Source of the DNA: Thraustochytrium sp. TN22
Lineage: Eukaryota; Sar; Bigyra; Thraustochytrida; Thraustochytriidae
DNA length: 64,000 bases
Assembly: GCA_013306675.1 (NCBI GenBank)
Contig: JABLUY010000172.1
Location: 19,499 to 83,498, forward strand
Direction of reading: 5' to 3'
The first letter of the stretch is position 1. Every line of letters starts with the position of its first letter. The position numbers were made by a program, and so were the translations under genes. Under the pieces are notes generated by a model, which saw nothing but the letters and a program-made list of their open reading frames with translations, did no database searches and had not been told where the DNA came from. This document shows, one piece after another, positions 37,952 to 49,700 of the stretch.

Positions 37952-39192
37952 CGCCTCCGGCGCGCAACGCTGAGCCAGTCGCGCCGCTCGCCGCTCTTTG
38001 AGACGTCTATCGAGGCCTCGTGGGCAAAAATCATCATCACGTTGCCGGCCATCACACTCTTCCGTTACGCGGACCCCGGTGTGTTTTCGCACACCTTGAC
38101 TCAAGTCGTCCCCGGGCCCCCTGCTTTGCGCCCCTTTCACCATCACTGTCAGTGATTATGCCAGTGGTATGTGGTAAGGTACAGCACTCGCGCGCACCGC
38201 GTTCCAGCGCCCATTCAAGATCAAAGATGAGGCAGGGATCGCTCAGCCTGCCCGGCCCTCCCGGCCACGGCACTGCCAGTGGTCCTGGCAGGCTGGCTTG
38301 CACTTCTACCGCGCGCGCGAGCAGCTGCAGTGTGCACAGCTATGGGGGTACCATGCAGGTCATACGGCGCGCGCGCGGCAGAGCAAGCGGCTTAACTGAC
38401 ACGATCCCCTCGATTACATGGCTCAAGAAGGGGTACAAAGAGGCACATCCGCAGGTGCAAGTTAAACACGTGCAGCGCACCCCCGCGGCCGACCTGCGGG
38501 CGACTCCCGCGTCCAGCCAGCACGTGCAGCGCAGCACTTGGCCGGCCGTGTCTTGCATTACAGCCATCCATCCTGGCCTGCACTGCGTGGCGCTGCGCTG
38601 CCCTGCCAGCGCTGCACTGCTCGACGCTGCCAGTGCTCGACGCTGGCAGCCGAGTGCCGCGAGGCGCTGCGCCTCCGGCCAGGTTAGCCACTCTGCTTCT
38701 GCGCTTCTGCTTCTTGCTTTTCTGCTCGGCTCGGCTCGGCTCGGCTCGGCTCAGGCTCGGGCTCCGAAAGCTTGGCGCGCGCTCGGGAGCCGTCACGCCG
38801 AGCCTGGCACTGCAGTGCAGGCAGCGATGATGCTCGGCGCGCGCTGCGTTGATCCAAGTTGCCGCCGGCTGCCCGGGCTGGAGCTGCCAGGTGCCGCTGG
38901 TGGCCGCTCGTGAGTCAAGTCGGCGCGCGCGGCGGCCAGAGTCGCGGCGTGCCCCCGCCTCGCGCAGGTGTGCTCTGGTCCCGAGGGCGGCGGAGGCCGG
39001 TCGGAGGGGGCAGCCGGGACAGCGCGCGCGCGCGCGCTTGCACCCCATCCCTCGCGCGCGCGGGATGCAGAACAGAAAGGAAAGAGAGAGAGCAAACCTG
39101 AATCAAGTCCGGCGCGGAGCAGAGAGCAGAGCGCAGCAGCAGCAGCAGCAGCAGCAGCAGCGGCAGCAGGAGCAGCAGCAGTAGGCGGCAGG
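37952..39192. other. Divergent spacer with CAG tract in the phosphagen kinase leader
   Basis: About 1.24 kb. It contains GGCTC repeats (about 38725-38755), alternating CG runs near 39020, and a (CAG/AGC)n tract at about 39135-39180 ending just before the ATG at 39193. The tract is in frame with the kinase and would encode poly-Ala/Gln if translated, but the acylation motif at 39193 argues for it being 5' UTR. Confidence 0.6.
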
Positions 39193-40428
39193 ATGGGTTG
39201 CGTGCAGGCCAAGGAGGCGCCGGCGGAGGAGCTGGTGGCCGCGGAGGACGTGGAGGTGGAAGAGCAGGAGGCCGCCGAGGAGGAGCAGGCCGAGGCCGTG
39301 GGCAAGTACGATGAGTACCTGGCCCGCGCCGCGGAGGTGCGCGAGGAGAACCCGGACAACCTGTGCGCGCGGTACCTGACGCCGGAGCTGTTCTACTCGT
39401 ACACGCCGGAGCAGCAGGACACGCTGTACCAGATCACGCGCACCGGTATCGAGAACCCGAGCTCCGGCACGGGCTGCTACGCCATGAAGCCGGATGACTA
39501 CCAGACCTTTGCCAAGTTCTTCGATCAGGTGATCCGCGACTACCACAAGCCCAAGACGAAGAACCCGGTGCACGTCACGGACTGGGACGCCAGCGAGGTG
39601 GGCGACCACGGTGTGCTCGACGTCTCGGAGCTCGGCCTCGACGAGCTGTCCATGCGCGTGCGCGTCGGCCGCAACCTGACCAGCTTTAACCTCCCGGGCC
39701 TCATGGACCGCGAGGAGCGCATCGCCTTTGAGAAGGTCATGCTCCCGGCCTTCGAGAAGCTCATGTCCATGCCCGAGTACGGCGGCCGCGTCTACTCGCT
39801 CACGCCCGAGTTCGGCCCGGGCGAGCCCAACCCCAACCTCATCTCGGACGCCGAGTACAACAAGCTCGTCGCCGACCACATCATGTTCAAGGACATGGAC
39901 GCCGACCCGTACCTCAAGAGCGCCGGCATCAGCTCCGACTGGCCCTACGGCCGTGGCTGCTACGTCTCGGACGACCGCCAGTTCATCATCTGGTTCGGCG
40001 AGGAGGACCACCTGCGCATCATGTGCATGAAGAAGGGCACCAAGCTGAACGAGGTCTTCGATCGCCTCCGCGAGGCCCTCGACGTGGTCGAGTCTCTCCC
40101 GGGCATTGAGTTCGCCACCTCCAAGAAGTACGGCTTCGTCACCTCGTGCCCGACCAACCTTGGCACGGGCATGCGCGCCTCCGTGCACATTAAGATCCCG
40201 AACCTCACCGCCGACGGCACTGACACCAAGGCCAAGGCCGTTGCCAAGCCCCTCGGCCTCTCCGTGCGCGGCACCGGCGGTGAGCACACCCCCATCGGCA
40301 AGGACGGCACCGTCGATATCTCCCCCTCCGCCCGTCTCTTCATCAAGGAGAAGGAGATCATTGCTGCTCTCTACAAGGGCATCGGCCTCCTCATGGAGGA
40401 GGAGCACGCCGCCGCCGCTGAGGCCTAA
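39193..40428 (+). CDS. Phosphagen (guanidino) kinase with N-terminal acylation motif
   Basis: 411-aa ATP:guanidino phosphotransferase of the creatine/arginine kinase family. It has a substrate-binding N-domain and a catalytic C-domain with LSMRVRVGRNL (nucleotide-binding Arg cluster), WPYGRGCYVSDDRQFIIW, GEEDHLRIM and the active-site signature CPTNLGTGMRASVHIKIP with reactive Cys319. RGTGGEHTP and LLMEEE follow at the C-terminus. The first residues MGCVQAKE fit N-myristoylation (Gly2) plus palmitoylation (Cys3), followed by an acidic Glu/Ala segment. That predicts a membrane-attached enzyme, perhaps in the flagellum, where acylated phosphagen kinases are known in other protists. The guanidino substrate (creatine, arginine, taurocyamine) cannot be decided by eye. 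Strong codon bias suggests high expression. Confidence 0.95.
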   Translation: MGCVQAKEAPAEELVAAEDVEVEEQEAAEEEQAEAVGKYDEYLARAAEVREENPDNLCARYLTPELFYSYTPEQQDTLYQITRTGIENPSSGTGCYAMKPDDYQTFAKFFDQVIRDYHKPKTKNPVHVTDWDASEVGDHGVLDVSELGLDELSMRVRVGRNLTSFNLPGLMDREERIAFEKVMLPAFEKLMSMPEYGGRVYSLTPEFGPGEPNPNLISDAEYNKLVADHIMFKDMDADPYLKSAGISSDWPYGRGCYVSDDRQFIIWFGEEDHLRIMCMKKGTKLNEVFDRLREALDVVESLPGIEFATSKKYGFVTSCPTNLGTGMRASVHIKIPNLTADGTDTKAKAVAKPLGLSVRGTGGEHTPIGKDGTVDISPSARLFIKEKEIIAALYKGIGLLMEEEHAAAAEA

Positions 40429-40546
40429 GTGCCCTGTGTGTTTACTGCGCTCCTGCGTCGTTCCTCGGTTCAAGAGCAAGCGAGCATCAGTTGCTCCAAC
40501 GCCTTGCTGTGGACATCGTGACCAGGCGCCTGCTGTGTGCTGTCTT

Positions 40547-40810
40547 GACCAAAAACGAGATTCACTTTTTATGCGGATACGAATACGCCTTGCGGGGCCT
40601 TGCTTTGTGCGCTTGACCCAAAACGAGACTCATCTTTTCTACCGCCATGACCAAAAACGAGATTCACTTTTTATGCGGATACGAATACGCCTTGCGGGGC
40701 CTTGCTTTGTGCGCGCACAATTGTGCGCTTGACTCACTTTTCTACCGCCAATACGAATACGCCTTGCGTGGCCTCGCTCTGTGTGCGCAACATTGTGCGC
40801 TCACAGTCAG
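40547..40810. repeat. Direct repeats downstream of the phosphagen kinase
   Basis: A segment of about 67 bp (ACCAAAAACGAGATTCACTT ... TTGCTTTGTGCGC) occurs at about 40547-40613 and again at about 40647-40714. A third, diverged partial copy lies at about 40733-40800 (CAATACGAATACGCCTTGCG). The repeats start about 120 bases beyond the stop codon. Confidence 0.85.
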
Positions 40811-43400
40811 GGCGCTTGCAGTTCTTGCGAGGCAGAGCTGGATTGATTGTCCAGAAGTGTGCCTCGGGTTCATGGTGTCCACAGTAGTTCACCGCCGAGG
40901 CTCCGTGTTCTCTGTCTAAACTGTGGGGGAGGCGGGTCACGGTGAAAGTGAACTTGCGCGAGGGTCCTGAAGCCATAGGCTGGAGTCGAAGCAAGTTCTG
41001 CAGAAAGCACGGTCCTGGGTCTTGTCGCAGTCAATGTCTCGGAAATTATCAAAGGCCCAGTTGTGAAGTCAATGTTTTGCTTCACACTGTACGGCAGCAA
41101 GGAGAGCCTAAAACAAGTTTCGTTGCGAGCATATTCAATGTCTCGTCTCTGTCAGCACTTGAAGAAATCACAAAGGCCTGGTTGCGTAGCGAATGCTGTG
41201 CTGCAAGAACAGCACAGCACGGAGAGCAAGAAAAACCGCGCTGTCAGCATGGACAGAACGGAGAGACCAAGGAGGGTTTTGAGAGGCCGAAGCAAGGCCG
41301 AAGCAAGGCCGAAGCAAGGTACAGCAAGGTGCAGCAGGGTGCAGCAATGTTTCGCCGCTCGCTGTCATCTTTCCTAGAACCATGACATTTTGGCAATGAA
41401 GCCGCGGACGCTGACGCCAAGACGAAGAATTACTGTTCTTGTCTCGTCCCTTTCTTGCTTGCGGTTCGCATCAGCGCGAGCATTCAGCTTGTTATGAGAG
41501 GCATGTGAGCCAAGCACAAAGTACAAGGGAGCGCCAGCCTGGAAGCACACCGATCTGATCATGCGATCAAGTGCAGGAGCCAGCTTGCCTGCATCGCGTG
41601 ACGCTGGCCTGCATGGTTGCGGCCATGTGGTCGAGCCACGCGCGGCGAGTCGGCAGGCGGACGACAGCCCAGGCTGCTCTCAGTCGCTGGGTAGCCCAGG
41701 CTGCTGCTCGAGCGAGTACATACTCACACCCGAGCAGGAGGCAGGCTGCTCTCTCACGCCCCAGCGGCTCTTCGAATACTAGCACAAAGTGTCCCCAGGC
41801 TGCTTCAGCACGAACCGCCATCAAGCCGACACGTTTGGTCTCATCAGCAGCGTGTGGCCAACCGAGTTTGAAGTGCAAGTTTGGCCGGCATTCTGCGCGA
41901 ATACCATTCGCAGGACGACGACCACAAAGTCGATCGCGGCCGACCTCGTAGATCGCGCGGCCGCCCGCGTAGATCGTGCCCGTCCGCGTGGATCGCGACC
42001 GCTCGTCGAGCCGGCCGCGTGGCGCCGCGAGTTGCCAATGATATCTTGGTGTTCTTGTCCCTGGCCGGCCCTGGAGGCTGAGACGATGCAATCGCTGATA
42101 CGCGGTCGCGGGTTCCCCTGGGATCTGGTCCGCCTCGTCTCGGCGCGCTCGGCGCGCACAGCCAGCGCGTGCGTGCCCTGCCAGTGTCCGAGCCTCGGCA
42201 TGTCCGCGGCGTCGCGGCGGCGAGCGCCGACCTGGCTGCCTGCGCTTGCAAGCAAGATCTTGAAGGTAGTAGAGAAGGCGCGGGCAAGGCGCTGACACGT
42301 GTTGCGTCTGGCACACGAATTTGCCTTGCGTTGCGTTGCGCGGCGAGCCGAATGGTCCAGCGCTCGATCGCCGCGGGGCTGCATGATGACGAGCATGATG
42401 ACGGGCATGATGACGGGCATGATGACGGGCATAATGCCGGGCATGATGCCGGTGCGACCATGACGGGCTGCTGCTGCAGCTCGGCCGGGCGTGGCAGTGA
42501 TCATGGTCGGCGCCAGGATCGGCGCAACACGTGTCACCGCACCCGTGGCCCCGGATCGGCTTCGATACTGGCGAGGCCGGCAACGGACGGACGCTTCGAT
42601 GTACGATTTCAACTCGGCCCGAGCCCACCCACGACCTGACTCGACACGCTTCGACTTTCAACGTGACTCTTGGATCCAAATTGTGCGACCGCTCGAGCGA
42701 TGAATGGGCTAGCTCGAGCTAGCTCGAGCTAGCTAGCAGCCGCGACGACTTGGTTGGAGCGCCCCAGCCAAGCGAGGCGCTCTGGGCGGCCCCAGGCTCA
42801 GCTCAGCATAGCAGTGGTGTTTGTGCACGGACGGGCCTACAAGCTCCTGGGCCGCGGGCTGCGTCAGCGGACTCCAGACCGGCGGGATGGAAAAATCTGG
42901 CTGCCTTATCAAGCAAGGTTTCGCGGAGCAGCTTTCGTGTCAGGAAGCGGAAAAGTCCCTGGTTCGCTCTTGGTTCGCTCTTGCGCGAGCCATACAGTCG
43001 CAAGAACTATCTGAGCCAAGCGAGCTGCGCGAGCCGACAGTGAGCGAGTGTCGGCTGGCTCGGCTCACTCGCTCTCTCAGCACGAGGCGGTGAAATGACG
43101 GTGCGACGAGGCAACGAGGCTTCGACTCGCTACTCGGCCGATGCGTGGAAGCAAGGCTTGCACAACAAGAAAAGGAGCGTGCTGCAATACTTGCTTGCTC
43201 GCTCGCTTGATGTGAAGCGAAGCGATTTCCTGGCAAGGCTTTGCGCCTTATGAGACGGCGAGCGGCTTGAAGACCGCCATTCCTTGGCGGAGGCGGGTGG
43301 CGTAAACGCTGCGTCTGCCCGCTTGCATGCTTCACATCCACTGTAAGCCTTGGTTGTTGAGCAAAAGCAAACTCCGCTGGTCTCTCACTGATCGCGCGCG
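40811..43400. other. Long intergenic region without recognisable genes
   Basis: Lower and more even GC than the genes. Open frames up to about 370 codons exist (for example 41567-42679, minus), but they are Arg/His/Ala-rich, start or end in repeats and match no family. It contains a 10-11-bp GCCGAAGCAAG tandem (about 41285-41325), the 12-bp array at 42381-42452 and a CTAG cluster at about 42710-42738. A non-coding RNA cannot be excluded. Confidence 0.5.
42381..42452. repeat. 12-bp tandem repeat (GCATGATGACGG)n
   Basis: Six consecutive 12-bp units, the last two diverged (ATAATGCCGGGC), lie in a gene-poor region. One frame would read His-Asp-Asp-Gly repeats, but the surrounding frame is not convincing as a gene. 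Confidence 0.9.
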
Positions 43401-45224
43401 CTGCACGTGCCAGTCTTTGGCGCTCGCTCGCTCGCTCGCCGCAGCGCCGTGCAGCTAACTAGCCTGCTAGCTAGAGCCTGCCAGTTGCAACTAGCTCACT
43501 TGCCGGCCGCCAACGGCCGCGCCGAGCGCCTCCGACTCGGAGCGCAACTGCGCGCCGCCGCCAGGCTCTCTCTCTCTCTAGCTAGAAGTTTCCCACCAAG
43601 TCGTCGTACCGCGCCGTCGCGGGCGAGGCAAGCGCTTTGAAGCGAGGCGAGGTGAGGCGAGGCGAGCAGCTCGGCGAGGCTGCGATCAAGCTCCGGGTCG
43701 CGCAAGCACCCAGGCTTGCTTTCTTTGCGTGGCCAGTCGGAAGAGGCGAGCCACGCGCGGCGGGCGGGCCGGTCCAAGCGCGCGCCCCGTGCACGGGTCG
43801 CTCGCCGCCGGGATACCGGCCGCTCGGCGGGCTCTCGCGCCGCGCTCCGCGCTGCTGGCAGCGAAAAGCTCCGGCAGGCCGTCGCCGCGTCTCGCGAGGC
43901 CTCCCAGGCCAGCGCCTGCGAGCTCTCGCGCTCGCCATCGCTCGCCGCGCGGCGCGCTGCGTTCGATCTTTCTCCCTTCTCCCTTCTCCCTTTTTTTTTC
44001 CTTTTTGCCCCCTGGCCGCAGGCGGGCCGGATCCAGGGGACAGCGCACTGCGGCGCGGCGCCCGACCGCGCGGCCAACGCGCGGCAGGCAGGGCCGGGCA
44101 GGGCTGGGCAGGGCAGGGCAGGGCAGGGCAGCCACAGCGGCCAGCAGCCAGCGGCGAGCAGAGAAGGACTCGGCGTTGGCTGCCGTCACCGCTGCCCTGG
44201 CGAAAGCTGCCTTCAAGTTGCCTTACTCGGTCGCAGAGCTGGCCAGCTCCGCGCCGCGGGACGCTGCGGCGCGGTCCCCTCTCGCGCGCGCTGGCCCGGC
44301 TCGCTGGCCGGATGGCAGTCGTGTTGTGGTCACAACTATCTTGGCCGCGACCTGCGGTGCCAGTGCAGTGGCAGCGCAGTGCAGTGGTGATGGCGGCGCC
44401 ACCTGGCCGCCTGGCTGCCTGGCTGCCTGGCTGCCTGGCGGCTGCCTGGCTGCGGATCGCCGCTCTCGCCGCGCCGCGCCGCGTGGCGCCCCGGCCCGGC
44501 CCGGCTTGGTGCCGCCCTGCAGCCAGGTGCCACGCGCCGCGCCTGTGCTTGTGGGCTCAGGCTGGCGAACTCGAACAAGTCGCCTTGCACCGTGCGACAG
44601 CTAGGTTCGCTTTTGGTCCCCGCGCACCCCGGCGCCGCCTTGGTCAGCTTCTTCTTCTTCAAGTTCTTCTCCGTCCGAGTCCTGCTCGTGGGGATCGAGA
44701 GATGGCTTCGAGCTGCGCCACGGCCGGCCATGCCATGGCCGCCCGGCGTCGCGCGGAGCGCGGCTGGGGCGGGGCGCGGAGCCTCGGCAGGCTAGGGTCC
44801 ATGCGCAGCCGCCTGCCTGCCTCCTGGCCCAGCGAGGCCTGTCCGCCGGGCCGGGCCGGCCGGGCTGGGGTGCGCATAAGTGGCGGCCGAAGCCGGGTGG
44901 GCGCCACAGCGAGCACGATGGCGCCGGTGGCGATGGGTGGGCGGGCGGGTGGACAAGTCACGCATAGGTCACGCCGGGGCGAGGCGCAAATGAAAGTCAG
45001 CGCAGGACAGGACAGGCAGGACTGCGGCGCGATGGAGCGCGTTGAGGATTCCGAGGCGGCGAGGTAGTCGCACCGCAGGCAGGCAGGCAGGCAGCGCCGC
45101 GCCACGCCAGCGGCTTGTCGTGGCCGTCGCCGCGGCTTCGCGCACCGTCGACTTGGCCGGGCTCCGCCGTGCCCCGGGCCTCGGAGCCTAGAGCAAGTCC
45201 ATCGGCCCTACCTCCTCCTAGCTT

Positions 45225-45380
45225 GAGCCGAGTCGTATCGAGTCGCGTCGAGTTGAGTTGAGACGATCGAGTCGAGTCAGGTCGGGTCGAGTCGAGTCGA
45301 GTCGAGTCGAGTCGAGCGCGAGTCGAGTCGGGTCGAGGCGAGGCCCGAGCCGAGCCAAGTCGGGTCGAGTCGAGCCAAGG
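45225..45380. repeat. (GAGTC)n-type pentanucleotide repeat
   Basis: An array of GAGTC/GGGTC pentamers (GTCGAGTCGAGTCGAGTC core at about 45285-45316), becoming degenerate on both sides. Confidence 0.85.
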
Positions 45381-46431
45381 CGGGTCAGCTCGCTCACCCC
45401 GCTCGCCTCTACTTGCAAAGGCTTGCACAAGCTTGCAAAAGCTTTCACGCGAGAACTCTGCACACGCCACCACCTCCCGGGCCGCCTTTGGGCAGTGGTC
45501 AGCTCAGCTCAGCACGTGCTCGCTTCAGCAGCTCGATAGCGCCTCACCTCCTTGGGAGCAGAGGCCAGGCGCTCAGCTCAGCTCCCTCGTGAAAATTTCC
45601 CTCCAGCCGCTCTCTTGCGACGCCAACTTCCCAGTCGCCTCGCGCGACTCTCTGCTCAAGCTCGCTCGCGGCTTGCCGCCGCCGCTCGTGGTCGCCGCCT
45701 CGCTCCGGCTGCTTGCTGCAATGCTGCTGCGACGCCTTGCGATACCATCGCAGCAAGAACTCGCTCGCGCTCGCAGCTTGCGCAGCTTGCGCGCTCTCCT
45801 CAGCTCTCCGGTCGAGCCCGGGCACGGCGCGGCGGCGAGAGAGCTAGCGGCCGCCGCGACGGCGCCGGGCGAGCGCTGCGCAGCGCAGGTGCTCGGCGGC
45901 GCGCGCGGCCTCGATCGACTCCGGCGCCGCGCCGGCGAGAGAGCAGGTCCCGCCAGCCGGCGAGCGCCGCGCGGCGCCCCACGGCGCCGCCGGCGCCGCC
46001 CGCCGGCCGGGCCCAGCGCGGCTCGCGAGCCAGGCCGCCATCGCGCGGCGCGTGGCAGCGAGCGGCCCGGCGCGCTAGCTTCAAGTTGCTCCCGCGGCGG
46101 GCCGGCGGAAGGAAGCTGCGCGGCTGGCCGGCGGCCGCGGCCGGCTGGTAGGCCGGGTCCTCCGCCAGCAGCTCGCAGGCCTGCTCGCCCTCGCCTCGGC
46201 TGCGCGGCCGCAGGCCGGCCAGGCCGCGCGCGCAGGCCCGCATCGGTCGATCGCGGCAGCGCGCCGCGCGCGTGCGGCGGCCGGGACCGCGGCGGGCGCC
46301 CGGGCGCGGCGCGCGTCAAAGGGCGAAGGACCGCGGCGGCGCGGCGCGATTGGGCTTCCGCCGGGCCCCAGGAGGGCCGGCGCCGGCGCAGACAGACCCT
46401 CGCCGCGCACGTGTCAAGGACACCTGCAGGC

Positions 46432-46490
46432 GGGCGGGCGGGAGGGCGGGAGGGCGGGAGGGCGGGAGGGCGGGAGGGAGGGAGGGCGAG
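46432..46490. repeat. (GGGCGGGA)n G-tract array
   Basis: Repeated GGGAGGGCGGGA units give more than ten runs of at least three G on the + strand with one-base loops, a strong G-quadruplex candidate sequence. Confidence 0.9.
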
Positions 46491-47261
46491 CCGGGCGGCT
46501 GCGCGCGCGAGGCGAGCCGGAGCGGGCAGGCAGGCAGCGGGCAGGCAGGCCCTGGCGGGGAGCGAATTTTGGAATTCAAATTTCCAAGGGAGCGCCCGCC
46601 GGGTCGCGCCCGCGCTCGCGGCTCGCAGTCGGGAGACACGCGAGGCCGAGCACGAGCGCGAGCGCGGAGCGCGGAGCGCGGGGCGCGGAGCGCGGGGCGC
46701 GCCGCAAACGCGCAGCTCGGCGAGCCGCGCTTGGCGTGCGTGCGTGCGTGCGTGCGTCCGTGGCGCCGGGATCCGAGCCGTGGCTCGAAATTCTGCGAGC
46801 CCTTCGCGGCCTCGCGCAGCCGAGCCGGCCGGCCGGGCTCGTCGCGGTCGTCGCCTTCTCCGTCGACGTGGCCGCGGCGGCCGCCGCGTTCGAGCGCCCC
46901 GCGTGCTCGCGTGCTCGCGTAGGTGGCGCGGCCTGGGATCGATCGATCGCTCGCTCGCGCGGCGCTTGGCTCGTAGAGCTAGCTAGCTAGAGCTAGGCGA
47001 GCGAGAGCGGGACGGTCGACTCGTGTCACAGGTTGGCGGGCAGAAGACAGCGGCGGCCAGGAGGCAGCCGGGCCACGCCACGCCACGCCACGGCAGGGCG
47101 GCGCGGGGCGCGGCGCAGAGCGGCATCACGACGGCGGCGGAGAGCCGGGCGAAGTCCGCGGAATTGCGCCCGCTGCACGTGCACAAGGAGACGACGCAGG
47201 TGGAGTGGGGCGGCGGAAGAATCGGAGCCGAGCGGCGAGCCGAAGCGCCGGAGTGAATCGA

Positions 47262-47264
47262 GAG

Positions 47265-47305
<41 letters not shown>

Positions 47306-47306
47306 A
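47262..47306. repeat. (GA)n microsatellite upstream of the Myb gene
   Basis: GAGAGA run followed by GGGAGGGAG, ending about 130 bases before the Myb ATG, so it is probably in the promoter or 5' leader. Confidence 0.9.
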
Positions 47307-47435
47307 GCAAGAGAGGGCTAGCAAGCCAAGCACGCTTCTGAGGAGCCCAAGAAGCCAACGAGGCGAATTGCGGCCGAGCAAAACAGGGCCCTGGCAGGAC
47401 CAGAGCGGCGCGGCGCGGCGACACCAAAAGACATC

Positions 47436-49211
47436 ATGGCGCCGCGCCGGCAGACCTCGAACGCCAGAGCACAGGCGCTCAAGGACAAGATGACGCGGGA
47501 CATTGCCATGGAGGACCTCGCACAGCAGCGGCGACAGCCCTCGTGCCCGCGGCACTGGAGTGCCGAGGAGGACGAACTCTTGCGCAACGCCGTCAGCCGC
47601 TTCGGCGCGCGCCACTGGAAGACCATCGCCGCCTACGTGCCGTCGCGCTCACACACGCAGTGCCTGCAGCGCTGGAACAAGGTGCTCAAGCCCGGCCTGC
47701 TCAAGGGCCCGTGGAGCCCGGAGGAAGACCACCTCCTGCGCAGCCTCGTCGAACAGAGCATGGCCGCGCTGCGCCTGAACCCGAGCGAATCCTGCGACTC
47801 GATGCAGACCGACATGGACACTGACTCGGTCAGCGACAGCGGCGACGGCCTCACCGGCCTGGCTCGCCGCGTCGACTGGGTGCTCATCGCCGAGAACATC
47901 GTCGGCCGCTCCGTCAAGCAGTGCCGCGAGCGCTGGTGCTCCAACCTCGACCCCGGCATCAACAAGGGTGCTTGGACCGCCGAGGAGGACGCCATCCTGC
48001 TCTCCACCCAGGCCAAGCAAGGCAATTGCTGGGCCCACATCGCGCGCCTGCTGCCTGGCCGTACCGAGCACGCCGTCAAGACGCGCTACCGCTCCATCCA
48101 GCGCGCGCGCCGCCGCGAGTGGTCCAAGGAGGAGGACGACCTGCTCATCACGCAGTACCACAAGCACGGCAGCCAGTGGGGGCTCGTTGCGGAGCCCTTT
48201 CGCGGGTCGCGCACCAAGAACGCCGTCATGACGCGCTTCAAGCAGCTCCAGAGCCTCGGCCTCGTGCAGCCGCTGCGCCGGGCGCGCTCCGTCGGCCCCC
48301 GCGCCCGCGTCGCCGTCCCGCAGATCCCGGCCAGCACGCTCGCGCTCGCCGCGCACACCGCGCTACCGCGCATCAACAGCGCCTCCAGCGATGAGGCGCC
48401 GCACGCCCCTGTCTCCGCCTCCCTGCTCTCCGCGACCACTGCCGCGTCGCAGCCGACCACCGCTGCCAGCTTTGCCTCGCAGATGCTGCGTTCCTACGCG
48501 TCGGCCTGCGAGCCGCTCGCCGAGCTGCTGCGACCCACCACGCCCGAGGCCGCTGCCATGCCGTCGGCGCTGCAGGCGCAGCAGCTGCGACATCAGCAGC
48601 ACCATCACCACATTCACGCGCCGCAGCCCTCGTCCGCGCTGCTCTCGCTCGCCGCCGAGGACAACCAGCAATCCTCGCCGGTGCCGCAGATGGAGGACCT
48701 CGCTGTGCCCTCCCTCTCCGGCGTGCGCAGCCTCTCCCGCCACAGCAGTATCGACCACCCGGCGCTCGCCAGCTGGTCGCAGCCCAAGATCCAGAGCGCC
48801 ATCAGCAAGCTCATCGACTGCAGCGACGACGCGCTCCCGACGCAGTCGGCCTTCACGCCGCCGCCGCCGCCGCTCGCCACCTCTGCTGCCGCTCAGCCCC
48901 CGCGCACCTCGCGCTTGCGCACCTTCGACTCCATGGCGGAGGTGGAGAACTGCGCCCTGCAGATGCTCGCTTCGCAGAAGCGCGCACGCACGGCCCTCGA
49001 CCTCGACGACACCCCCAGCAGCAGCCTACTCGGCCTGCTCGGACTCGAGTCTGAAGCCTCCCCAAACAATGCCAACCAGATCCCGTCCTTCCCGCGCTCT
49101 GTCTCCCCAATGCCGGTCTCGCTCAGCTCGCTGCAGCTCAGCAACAACCACAACAACAACAACAACAATGCCTACCAGCACCCCAGCCCCCTCCACGAGG
49201 CCCTCCAGCAG

Positions 49212-49272
<61 letters not shown>

Positions 49273-49451
49273 CGCAAGATACCCACCCATTCGCCTCGCT
49301 GTTGAGCTCTGGGTCTTCCCCTGCGCTGCCTTCCACGGACATCACCTCGTCCGCGCTGGCTGCAGCAGAGAAGAAGAGCCGCATCTCATACCCGTCCTCG
49401 CTCGGTGCCTCAGGCCCCACTTTCTTCACCTCCCGCGAGCTCTCCGCCTAA
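47436..49451 (+). CDS. Four-repeat Myb transcription factor
   Basis: 671 aa. The N-terminal 275 residues contain four Myb/SANT repeats: R1 (about 38-85, HWSAEEDELL...HWKTIAAYVPSRS), R2 (about 88-174, GPWSPEEDHLL...WVLIAENIVGRSVKQCRERW), R3 (about 175-224, GAWTAEEDAILL...CWAHIARLLPGRTEHAVKTRY) and R4 (about 227-273, EWSKEEDDLLITQYHKHGSQW). R2 is interrupted by about 45 residues with an acidic DTDSVSDSGDG stretch between its first and second helices. The remainder is Ser/Pro/Gln-rich with His/Gln, Asn and long Gln tracts (about residues 591-613), typical of activation regions. It probably acts as a nuclear DNA-binding regulator of 3R-Myb/Bas1 type. Targets are unknown. Confidence 0.92.
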
Positions 49452-49700
49452 AAGGACCTCGCTCCCTCCCTTCCTTCTTGAGGGTTAGCCTCTGCAGAGA
49501 GAGCTAGCCGATACAGAACACCGATCGCACCGGATCGCCTCCGAGTCGTGTGTCCTCCTTTTTTTCTCTGCTGACATTATGCCTGTCTGCCTGCCTACCC
49601 TGCCTGCCTTTCACTGCATGCTGCTCGCCGCTACGCCTCGTATGCCAACTACAACTGGCCTAGCCGCGCGCGTGCATGTACAGCCGATTCATACGAAAAT
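49452..49700. other. 3' flank of the Myb gene
   Basis: Pyrimidine-rich with a T run at about 49559-49566 and CTGCCTGC motifs. There is no coding signal. Confidence 0.5.

Larger units (their letters stand above)
43401..47435. other. GC-rich repeat-laden region without recognisable genes
   Basis: Four kilobases in which every frame is open for long stretches of Ala/Arg/Gly/Pro, a by-product of very high GC. Simple repeats include GGGCA units (about 44100-44130), GAGTC units (45225-45380), GGGCGGGA units (46432-46490), GTGC units (about 46736-46756), a CTAG cluster (46975-46995) and a GA run (47262-47306). The promoter and leader of the Myb gene are at the right end. No coding gene can be supported. 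Confidence 0.5.

Noticed and set aside
42169-42639. Protein with His-Asp-Asp-Gly repeats
   Set aside because: The repeat is a 12-bp DNA array; flanking codons give no protein-like composition on either strand.
40811-43400. tRNA, snRNA or CRISPR in the long gene-poor region
   Set aside because: No tRNA B-box-type sequence, no snRNA-like motif and no regularly spaced direct repeats with unique spacers were seen.
43637-45067. 476-codon open frame on the + strand
   Set aside because: Ala/Arg/Gly/Pro low-complexity, all frames open at once, passes through simple repeats, no motif; a by-product of high GC.
45433-46986. 517-codon open frame on the + strand
   Set aside because: Same reasons; crosses the GGGCGGGA array and shows no domain-like segment.
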